In this document: in pieces, positions 27,545-33,673 of the stretch
Layout: the number at the start of each line of letters is the position of its first letter
How positions within the stretch are numbered: position 1 is the first letter of the stretch
Source: an uncultured Chlorobiaceae bacterium
GTDB lineage: Bacteria > Bacteroidota > Chlorobiia > Chlorobiales > Chlorobiaceae
NCBI GenBank assembly: GCA_903908555.1
Contig: CAIVSG010000056.1
Coordinates: 1-33,673 of the forward strand
Direction of reading: 5' to 3'
DNA length: 33,673 nt
Made by a program: the position numbers and the translations under genes
The notes under the pieces: model-generated
The model's input: only the letters and a program-made list of their open reading frames with translations
Database searches by the model: none
Told to the model about the DNA's origin: nothing

Positions 27545-28531
27545 ATGATTATTAGTAAAACCCCATTACGAATGAGCTTTGTAGGAGGCGGTAGTGATCT
27601 TCCAGCATTTTATAGGGAAGATAGCGGTGCAGTTTTGTCTACAACGATTGATAAGTATATGTACATTGCCCTGAATCGCAAGTTTGACGGGCGAATCCGC
27701 ATTAACTATTCACGGACTGAAGAGGTGGATTGTCCTGATCAAGTTGAACATCCCCTGGTTCGTGAGGCGCTATTTCTCACTGGTATTACAGGTGGCATTG
27801 AAATCGCATCTCTAGCCGATATTCCTTCCATGGGTTCGGGTCTTGGCTCGTCCAGCACATACACAGTTGGTATACTCAATGGTCTTTATGCATACAATAA
27901 TCAGTTTGTTTCTAAAGAAACCTTGGCGCGCCAGGCATGCGATATCGAAATTAATCGCTGCGGTGAACCAATTGGCAAACAGGATCAATACGCTGCTGCG
28001 TATGGTGGTCTTAACCTTATTCGATTTCACCCTAACGAATCGGTTTCTGTCGATCCAGTAATTTGTAAACCTGAACTTCTTAAAACCTTGGAAGATTCGA
28101 CATTAGTTTTTTATACAGGTCGTACACGTAGTGCGTCCGAGGTGCTTTCTCAGCAGTCGAAGTCCTTACTTTCTACAAATAAAAAGTTACTCATGCGCCG
28201 TATGGTTCAGTTAGCTTTTGATCTTAAGGCTGAATTGGAAGCTGGATCACTTGACAATTTTGGATCAATTCTTGACGAAAATTGGCGTTTAAAGGCACAG
28301 TTATCTCAAGGGATCACTGACTCGCAAATTGATGCTTGGTATGCGACTGGGTTAGCACATGGCGCAAAAGGCGGCAAGTTATTGGGAGCAGGAAATGGGG
28401 GGTTTATGATGTTTTTTGCACCTCCTCATTTACATCAAGATATAACGAATGCCTTGCCGGATATGGAGCTTGTGAAGTTTCAATTTGAACGAAACGGAAC
28501 GCAAATTGTATTTTATCAACCTACTGATTAG
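27545..28531 (+). CDS. hddA: D-glycero-D-manno-heptose 7-phosphate kinase (GHMP family)
   Basis: 328 residues. GHMP kinase marks: TPLRMSFVGGGSDLPAF at the N-terminus, the ATP loop MGSGLGSSSTYTVG (about 96-109), EPIGKQDQYAAAYGG, and the C-terminal GAKGGKLLGAGNGGFMMFF. The order and wording match HddA and related heptose/fucose kinases. It would phosphorylate C1 of heptose 7-phosphate to give the 1,7-bisphosphate used by the GmhB-like domain of the preceding gene. It lies 6 bp after the fusion gene and 7 bp before gmhA. Confidence 0.88.
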   Translation: MIISKTPLRMSFVGGGSDLPAFYREDSGAVLSTTIDKYMYIALNRKFDGRIRINYSRTEEVDCPDQVEHPLVREALFLTGITGGIEIASLADIPSMGSGLGSSSTYTVGILNGLYAYNNQFVSKETLARQACDIEINRCGEPIGKQDQYAAAYGGLNLIRFHPNESVSVDPVICKPELLKTLEDSTLVFYTGRTRSASEVLSQQSKSLLSTNKKLLMRRMVQLAFDLKAELEAGSLDNFGSILDENWRLKAQLSQGITDSQIDAWYATGLAHGAKGGKLLGAGNGGFMMFFAPPHLHQDITNALPDMELVKFQFERNGTQIVFYQPTD

Positions 28532-28538
28532 AAAAATA

Positions 28539-29114
28539 ATGGGCACAATACCGTTTACTGTCAATAACTATTTTTCTGCATTTGCTTTATTAGCTGAAAA
28601 GCTTAATATCTCTGAATTTCAGTTTGGGATTGATCTTATTCGCGCAAAATTCGAATCTGGCAAAAAAATCATAACATGTGGTAACGGTGGTAGCGCCTAT
28701 ACGGCCTCACACTACATAACTGATTGGAATAAGATGGTCAATCTTACGAACAACAAAAAGTTTTACGGTATTTCACTCTGTGATAACATCGGCCTTATTA
28801 CTGCTTTCGGAAATGATATTTCTTACGATGATATATTTTTAGGGCAGCTTAAACCTATTCTTGATGAAGGCGATCTTTTGGTGGCAATCAGTGGGAGTGG
28901 CAATTCAGCAAATGTAATAAAAGCGGTTGAATATGCTAATCTTATAAAAGCTGATACGTTGGCTGTCGTAGGATATGATGGAGGAAATTTGAAGGCAGTG
29001 TCTAAATACTGTGTTTTGGTACCATCTTTTGATATGCAACTATGTGAAGATTGTCATTTGATGTTTGGGCATATGGTGATGAAGGCACTATGCGGATCAT
29101 CAATTTCAGGCTAG
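28539..29114 (+). CDS. gmhA: sedoheptulose 7-phosphate isomerase (SIS domain)
   Basis: 191 residues from the ATG at 28539; the frame stays open 18 codons further up, but those codons overlap the end of hddA and lack GmhA similarity. SIS-domain marks: TCGNGGSAYTASHYITDW (C47 onward), ITAFGNDISYDDIF, LVAISGSGNSANVIKAVEYA and CEDCHLMFGHMVM. By family it isomerises sedoheptulose 7-phosphate to D-glycero-D-manno-heptose 7-phosphate, the first step of heptose-nucleotide synthesis. With the two genes before it, it completes the GDP-D-glycero-D-manno-heptose route. Confidence 0.9.
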   Translation: MGTIPFTVNNYFSAFALLAEKLNISEFQFGIDLIRAKFESGKKIITCGNGGSAYTASHYITDWNKMVNLTNNKKFYGISLCDNIGLITAFGNDISYDDIFLGQLKPILDEGDLLVAISGSGNSANVIKAVEYANLIKADTLAVVGYDGGNLKAVSKYCVLVPSFDMQLCEDCHLMFGHMVMKALCGSSISG

Positions 29115-29121
29115 TAATCAA

Positions 29122-29455
29122 GTGCTATCTGCGTAAAAATAGTCACAAGATCAACCGGAAACGGGTTCAGCGGCTTATAAGAATGTTGGGGCTAGCCGGT
29201 ATGGCACTGGGTCCCAACACCAGCAAGCCGCATCCGGAGCACAAGATCCCACTATCTTTTTCGGGGAGTTGAGGTCATTAGACACAATCAGGTCTGGTCG
29301 ACAGATATTACCTATATTCTCCTTTAAAAAGGCGTTATGTATCTCGTGGCGGTCATTGACTGGTATGCTCGGAAAGTACTCTTCTGGCGATGATCGAACT
29401 CGATAGAAAGCACCTTTTGCGTTGACTATCTGCAAGAAGCTTTACGGAAGTAGGG
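29122..29455 (+). mobile_element. IS3-family orfB transposase relic
   Basis: Decayed middle part of an IS3-type transposase. Successive frames read INRKRVQRLIRMLGLAGM, TSKPHPEHKIP, then NQVWSTDITYI, VAVIDWYARKV and FCVDYLQEALRK, each a known conserved stretch of the family (VNRKRVxRLMRxMGL, TSKPHPEHK, WSTDITYI, DWYSRKVL). Frameshifts and stops separate them and both ends are missing. It is immediately followed by a gmd fragment. Confidence 0.85.
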
Positions 29456-29580
29456 GACACTGGATATCGGTCAACTACTGAGAATTTTATGGTATATACA
29501 TCTGTAATGGTATTCTGTTCAACCATGAACGTCCGCTCGGGTGAGAGACTTTTGTTACCAGCCCGATTACTCGGGCTGAC
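29456..29580 (+). pseudogene. fragment of GDP-mannose 4,6-dehydratase (gmd)
   Basis: One frame reads HWISVNY-stop-EFYGIYICNGILFNHERPLG-stop-ETFVTSPITRAD, matching the classical GMD core (YW-x-VNYREAYG, CNGILFNHESP, RGETFVTRKITRA). Both stops are TGA where the family usually has arginine, as single CGA to TGA changes would give. The fragment starts at the edge of the IS3 relic. An intact gmd starts 3.8 kb downstream at 33343. Confidence 0.85.
29560..29577 (+). terminator. perfect 7-bp stem-loop
   Basis: AGCCCGA, loop TTAC, TCGGGCT forms a GC-rich hairpin inside the gmd fragment. A run of six T follows only about 22 bp later (in GCCCTTTTTTG), so it is a weak candidate terminator after the heptose operon. 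It may be accidental. Confidence 0.3.
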
Positions 29581-29627
29581 ATAGTGTGACTTGCCCTTTT
29601 TTGTATTTAAACCAGAATCACAGCATA

Positions 29628-30932
29628 ATGAATAGAAAAATATCAGTTTATTATCTATTTCTGACTGTTTTTCTGGGGGTGTGTATAACAGTACTCTTTG
29701 GGTGGTCTGTCAGACATGTATTTTTGGGAAATTATAGGCTTGGCACCTATGGTGAGGCGGTGATCTCTATTGCTGCGTTCCCTCAATTGGCAAAAGATGT
29801 GGTGCTTGATATCTCTGGATTTGGCTCCGATCAGGTGATTCAAGATCACTTTGCTTCGCTGGACGGGTTAAACAAATCGGGAAAGTTGCAGGCAGGTACT
29901 CGTGAAGACAAGGGATATCTGCTTTTTTCATCATATGATACTATTAAAAAGCAATCTACAGTCAAATTGCTTCGTATTCGGGATCAGCACATCCTGAAAG
30001 AGTGGACGCCAGATATTGATGCTATATTGGAGAGGGTAAAGAGCAAATCCCGAAAATCCAATGCACGTATGCTCCATCCTCTTTTAGTAGAGAATGGCGG
30101 TTTAGTTTTTGGTATGGACTCACTCATTAAAATAGGACCTGCATCCTCTGTTGAGTGGATTGCTGATTGCATGTCGCATCACTCACTGGAGAAGGATGCA
30201 GAGGGCAATATATGGGTATGTTCAAGGATGAAACCCTCCTCTTATGAAGGAGTTTTGAGTCATCTTGATGATGCAATTGCCAAAGTATCACCTTCTGGAA
30301 AAGTGCTCTTTAAAAAGTCGGTCACAAAAATTCTATATGAGAACGGGTATCGGGGTCTGTTGGCTGGTGGCTTTCGTAGACGATATGAAGAGGATCCAAT
30401 TCACCTCAACGAAGTTCAGCCTGCTCTGAGCGATACAAAATACTGGAAAAAGGGCGATCTCATGTTGAGCATGCGACATCGCAGCACGATCGCTCTTTAT
30501 CGGCCAAGTACTGACAAGATTATCTGGCTCAAGACAGGTCCCTGGATGAATCAGCATGATGTGGAGTTTGTAAGTGATCATGAAATTTCGGTATTTGGCA
30601 ACAATGTGATAAGTGATCGTAAAGGTGAGGTATTAATGGATGGTCATAATCAAGTTTACCTCTACGACTTTGCTAAAAACACCCTATCGACACCATTCAA
30701 TCAGGCAATGAGTTTTTTTGCAGTTCGCACAAAAACGGAGGGTCGTTCAAAAATTCTTTCAAATGGTGAGGTGTTTATAGAAGAGAGTAACAATGGTCGC
30801 CTCCTTCGGCTTACCCCCCAAAGTGCAAAATGGGAGTTTGTCCAGAGAGTTGACAAGAATCATTTGTCGCTGCTGAGTTGGTGTCGTTACATGACTGAAG
30901 AAGAAGTTCGGCGTATTTTTCCCAACATATAA
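29628..30932 (+). CDS. arylsulfotransferase (ASST)-like beta-propeller protein
   Basis: 434 residues from the ATG at 29628; the frame opens earlier at a TTG without support. One N-terminal membrane anchor (about 5-27) precedes a periplasmic domain with beta-propeller-like repeats. EGNIWVCSRM, HLDDAIAKVSPSGKVLFKKS, DPIHLNEVQPA, KKGDLMLSMRHRSTIALYRP and the QHDVEFV motif resemble the ASST/Arylsulfotransfer_2 family, which moves sulfate from aryl sulfate donors. Which histidine acts cannot be confirmed by eye. It lies next to a PAPS-type sulfotransferase and APS kinase. It may sulfate, or only bind, the exported polymer. Confidence 0.72.
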   Translation: MNRKISVYYLFLTVFLGVCITVLFGWSVRHVFLGNYRLGTYGEAVISIAAFPQLAKDVVLDISGFGSDQVIQDHFASLDGLNKSGKLQAGTREDKGYLLFSSYDTIKKQSTVKLLRIRDQHILKEWTPDIDAILERVKSKSRKSNARMLHPLLVENGGLVFGMDSLIKIGPASSVEWIADCMSHHSLEKDAEGNIWVCSRMKPSSYEGVLSHLDDAIAKVSPSGKVLFKKSVTKILYENGYRGLLAGGFRRRYEEDPIHLNEVQPALSDTKYWKKGDLMLSMRHRSTIALYRPSTDKIIWLKTGPWMNQHDVEFVSDHEISVFGNNVISDRKGEVLMDGHNQVYLYDFAKNTLSTPFNQAMSFFAVRTKTEGRSKILSNGEVFIEESNNGRLLRLTPQSAKWEFVQRVDKNHLSLLSWCRYMTEEEVRRIFPNI

Positions 30933-30951
30933 ACTCCGACCACCATAGCCG

Positions 30952-31188
30952 ATGAAAAAATTTGTTTTCTGTATACTTTTTATGCTCTTCGTTTTTCCAT
31001 TCACCGCTTACGCCTATATTGGGCCGGGACTTGGCACAGGCATTATTGGAGTTGTGCTTGGTATTTTAACGGCTTTTTTTTTATCCATTACCGCTATTAT
31101 CTGGTACCCTCTCAAGCGACTTTACAAGCAGATATTTAAAGGAAAAGGAAAGACAACAGGTGGGTCTGAAACTATAGACTCTTTATAG
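30952..31188 (+). CDS. small membrane protein with YIGPG motif
   Basis: 78 residues. A hydrophobic N-terminus ending AYA before YIGPGLGTG looks like a signal peptide or first membrane helix. A second hydrophobic helix (IIGVVLGILTAFFLSITAII) is followed by WYPLKRLYKQIFKGKGK, a basic cytoplasmic tail. Small YIGPG proteins of this kind occur beside ASST-like or sulfotransferase genes in polysaccharide loci; their function is unknown. It begins 19 bp after the ASST-like gene and ends 6 bp before the sulfotransferase gene. Confidence 0.75.
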   Translation: MKKFVFCILFMLFVFPFTAYAYIGPGLGTGIIGVVLGILTAFFLSITAIIWYPLKRLYKQIFKGKGKTTGGSETIDSL

Positions 31189-31194
31189 GCGATT

Positions 31195-32652
31195 GTGAGT
31201 GGTATTTTTGGTGTTTCTTTACTGGCGATTATAACGGTTAAATATTTTCGCCATCTTCCATTTCGGAGGGCGGTTGAGGATCTGTTGGGTGTGGCTCAGA
31301 AGTCTTTAGGAGTTTTGCATTCTAAGCGGATCTCAGATCACTGGAAAGAGCGAGTACTTTTGCGTTATGCTCAGCTCATTATGGGCTCAACACTCTCTCT
31401 CACTTTGCTGTTGTCAGGCTTGTTTGTGTTGATGGTTCTTGGTGCATTTCTGCTCGATACGATCTTTGCTCCCAAGCCAAGCACCATGGACACCCTTGTT
31501 CGCCCAATAGGCTGGCTTTGGATGACTGTTGTTGCATCTGCTTATTACTATGCAGTTAATCGATATTCGGTTGTGTCAAAAGTGAGTGATTACTCATTAG
31601 GAGATAGAGTACTTCATCGACTTGCTTTAGGGTCACCATTGATCGGGCGGATATCGTTCGATATAGATCAGACTGTTGCAAAACTTAGGGTAGGCAGGAA
31701 AGAGGAATCTCCAGTATTTATCAGCGGTTTGGCGCGGGCAGGTACAACCATCTTAATGAGGACATTCTATGAGACAGGGGAGTTTCGCTCGTTAACCTAT
31801 CGAGATATGCCATTTGTTTTGATGCCAAACCTTTGGAAAGTTCTTTCAACGGCATTTCAAAAGAATCAGATTGCGAAGGAGCGGGCTCATGGTGATGGTA
31901 TTGAGGTAAATTTTGATAGCCCCGAGGCATTTGAAGAGGTGTTTTGGAAGACTTTTTTGGCTGATGACTATCTTTTTAAGGATCATCTCTCTCCTCATGC
32001 TCCAAACACGGAGGTTATTGACCAATTTCGGCGCTTTGTCAGTCATGTCGTATTAAGTGCAGATCACCCAGAACAGCAGAGGTATCTCTCAAAAAACAAT
32101 AATAATGTTCTTCGTCTTGGCTCAATCCGTCGTGCATTTCCCAATGCACTGATTATCGTTCCTTTTCGAGATCCGGTGCAGCAGGCCATCTCTCTTTTAA
32201 AGCAGCATACTCAGTTTTGTGTAATGCATAAAAGAGACAAATTCAGCCGCGATTACATGGAGTGGTTGGGGCATCATGAATTTGGCGGCACTCATCGACC
32301 CTTTCAATTTGGAGAACGTTGGCGTGTAACTCCAATACAGAATGACCCAGAGAACATTAATTACTGGTTAGCTCTCTGGATCAATACCTATAACTATCTT
32401 CTCGAAACTGCCTCAAAAGACACGCTCTTCCTTTGTTTTGAGGAGTTGTGTCGTGAGCCGCAAAAAGTCATGAGCTCTCTGTTTGCAATGGCCAATATAT
32501 CTGTAGATAATATCTCGATTGAAGGTAAGTTCAGGGCGCCCTCGGTCATGCAGGTTGAGGCTGTTAATGAAGCATTGCAACAGCAAGCGTTACAAATATA
32601 TCGTGATCTGTCGGTAAGAGCCAGAGAGCTTTTTGCCGTCTCTTCAGTTTAG
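31195..32652 (+). CDS. membrane-anchored sulfotransferase (PAPS type)
   Basis: 485 residues, GTG start 6 bp after the small membrane-protein gene. The N-terminal 115 residues contain two or three hydrophobic segments (about 57-90 and 98-115). The C-terminal domain has the 5'-phosphosulfate loop FISGLARAGTTILMR (about 175-189) and the 3'-phosphate site IVPFRDPVQQAISLL (about 321-335), with WLALWINTYNYLL further on. These are the two PAPS-binding elements of the Sulfotransfer_3 type family. It likely adds sulfate to a sugar, lipid or protein at the membrane. The APS kinase gene 42 bp downstream would supply PAPS. Confidence 0.82.
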   Translation: MSGIFGVSLLAIITVKYFRHLPFRRAVEDLLGVAQKSLGVLHSKRISDHWKERVLLRYAQLIMGSTLSLTLLLSGLFVLMVLGAFLLDTIFAPKPSTMDTLVRPIGWLWMTVVASAYYYAVNRYSVVSKVSDYSLGDRVLHRLALGSPLIGRISFDIDQTVAKLRVGRKEESPVFISGLARAGTTILMRTFYETGEFRSLTYRDMPFVLMPNLWKVLSTAFQKNQIAKERAHGDGIEVNFDSPEAFEEVFWKTFLADDYLFKDHLSPHAPNTEVIDQFRRFVSHVVLSADHPEQQRYLSKNNNNVLRLGSIRRAFPNALIIVPFRDPVQQAISLLKQHTQFCVMHKRDKFSRDYMEWLGHHEFGGTHRPFQFGERWRVTPIQNDPENINYWLALWINTYNYLLETASKDTLFLCFEELCREPQKVMSSLFAMANISVDNISIEGKFRAPSVMQVEAVNEALQQQALQIYRDLSVRARELFAVSSV

Positions 32653-32694
32653 GGAAAGCTTCATTTTGCAAAATGAATGTCGTGGAGTGTTTAT

Positions 32695-33327
32695 ATGACT
32701 GAAAAACGGGAAATTGTATGGCATCAGGGACAGATGACGGCCGCAGAACGTCAAAAGTTACTTGGCATCACGCATCAACCATTCGTCATCTGGTTTACTG
32801 GTTTGTCAGGTTCTGGCAAGTCAACATTAGCGTTTGCCATCGAACGTCGCCTTATAAGCAAGGGTGTCTTGTGTACTGTATTAGATGGAGATAATGTTCG
32901 TCATGGATTGAACCGTGACCTTGGCTTTTCACCTCTTGACCGAACTGAAAATATCCGCCGGGTTGCGGAAGTTGCTCGCTTAATGATTGATTCTGGCTTG
33001 ATCGTCATAACATCGTTTATTTCCCCGTATCGCGAGGACCGTGTGATGGCTAAAGCAATCATTGGAGAAGATAAGTTTGTTGAGGTTTACCTGAATGCTA
33101 GTCTTGAAGCCTGCGAAAAGCGCGATACAAAGGGGTTTTATCGGAAGGCTCGGGCTGGGGAATTGTCCGGTTTTACAGGTATATCATCTCCTTATGAGGC
33201 TCCAGAATATCCAGAGCTGTCCATTGACACAAGTACTCTTACCCTTGATGTTTGTGTTGGCTCCTTACTTCAGGTCGTAATAAAGCACTCTCGTTTAGGT
33301 GATGCGGCTACTAACCGTGTCATATAA
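32695..33327 (+). CDS. cysC: adenylylsulfate (APS) kinase
   Basis: 210 residues from the ATG at 32695, preferred because GGAG lies about 7 bp upstream; an in-frame ATG at 32677 is possible. Family signatures: FTGLSGSGKSTLA (Walker A 36-43), VLDGDNVRHGLNRDLGFS, ISPYREDR (with the serine that is phosphorylated in this family) and KGFYRKARAGELSGFTGI followed by SPYEAPEYPEL. It makes PAPS from APS and ATP. No ATP sulfurylase or reductase gene is next to it; instead it follows a sulfotransferase, which points to sulfation rather than sulfate assimilation. Confidence 0.94.
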   Translation: MTEKREIVWHQGQMTAAERQKLLGITHQPFVIWFTGLSGSGKSTLAFAIERRLISKGVLCTVLDGDNVRHGLNRDLGFSPLDRTENIRRVAEVARLMIDSGLIVITSFISPYREDRVMAKAIIGEDKFVEVYLNASLEACEKRDTKGFYRKARAGELSGFTGISSPYEAPEYPELSIDTSTLTLDVCVGSLLQVVIKHSRLGDAATNRVI

Positions 33328-33342
33328 CAAAAAACAATCTTT

Positions 33343-33673
33343 ATGAAAAAAGCATTAATCACCGGTGTTACAGGCCAGGACGGGGCCTATCTTGCCGAAT
33401 TCTTATTATCAAAAGGATATGAGGTTCACGGTATTAAGCGCCGCTCATCACTCTTTAACACCGATCGGGTCGACCATCTCTATCAGGATCCTCATGTTAA
33501 GCACCTGCAATTTGTGCTTCACTTTGGTGATATGACCGATTCATCAAATCTGACGCGTATTATCCAGCAGGTACAGCCGGATGAAATCTACAATCTTGGG
33601 GCACAGAGTCATGTGGCAGTCTCTTTTGAAGAACCGGAATATACCGCCAATGTGGATGGACTTGGTGCACTGC
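33343..33673 (+). CDS. gmd: GDP-mannose 4,6-dehydratase, N-terminal part (cut by window edge)
   Basis: The frame from the ATG at 33343 reads [51 protein letters not shown] and [20 protein letters not shown], which is a classical GMD start. It would convert GDP-mannose to GDP-4-keto-6-deoxy-mannose for fucose, rhamnose or related sugars. It runs past the end of the window, so the length is unknown. It starts 15 bp after cysC, suggesting that the unit continues. Confidence 0.93.
   Translation, partial: MKKALITGVTGQDGAYLAEFLLSKGYEVHGIKRRSSLFNTDRVDHLYQDPHVKHLQFVLHFGDMTDSSNLTRIIQQVQPDEIYNLGAQSHVAVSFEEPEYTANVDGLGAL

Noticed and set aside
28485-28538. Upstream start for gmhA
   Set aside because: It would overlap the end of hddA and add residues not found in the family; the ATG at 28539 gives the normal length.

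Overview
The window looks like a chromosomal segment of a green sulfur bacterium (Chlorobiaceae) or a close relative. The grounds are the two complex I membrane subunits (NuoM and NuoN, in the order usual for the end of a nuo operon), genes that often lack a clear Shine-Dalgarno site, and spacers filled with short GC-rich repeats. The species cannot be fixed from the sequence alone. Every convincing gene is on the + strand.

Layout. Positions 1-3233 carry nuoM and nuoN. From 3234 to about 10860 lies an assembly and export block: an outer-membrane polysaccharide export protein, a Wzz-type chain-length protein and a WecA/MraY-like initiating sugar-phosphate transferase. It also holds two small toxin-antitoxin (PIN domain) modules, the second with a nonsense-broken toxin. 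These genes are separated by arrays of 7-bp tandem repeats. From about 10870 to 29114 is a sugar and glycosyltransferase block: a UDP-glucose dehydrogenase relic, Wzx-type flippase, UDP-glucuronate decarboxylase, several glycosyltransferases, an FkbM-like protein, two further sugar-nucleotide SDR enzymes, a Wzy-type polymerase, and a tight GDP-heptose operon. That operon contains a three-domain fusion (nucleotidyltransferase, HAD phosphatase, P-loop kinase) followed by hddA and gmhA. From 29628 to 33327 is a sulfation module: an arylsulfotransferase-like beta-propeller protein, a small membrane protein, a PAPS-type sulfotransferase and an APS kinase. The start of gmd runs off the right edge.

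The genes together would make, flip, polymerise and export a surface polysaccharide by a Wzx/Wzy-type route. Likely ingredients are a UDP-pentose (xylose type), GDP-D-glycero-D-manno-heptose or its 6-deoxy derivative, and GDP-deoxyhexose, with sulfate ester decoration as an inference. The locus is in flux. I find relics of ugd, gmd, an acyltransferase, a second copy of a GT4 glycosyltransferase with a one-base frameshift, a fragment of an HlpA-like glycosyltransferase, and pieces of two insertion sequences. Strongly AT-rich genes (about 20.4-22.5 kb) sit among less AT-rich ones.

The two most unusual signals are (1) the heptanucleotide arrays, including one spacer with 16 units in each of two opposed blocks, together with a sharp loss of T and G at third codon positions in the gene ends that abut them; and (2) the HddC-GmhB-kinase fusion beside a sulfation module.
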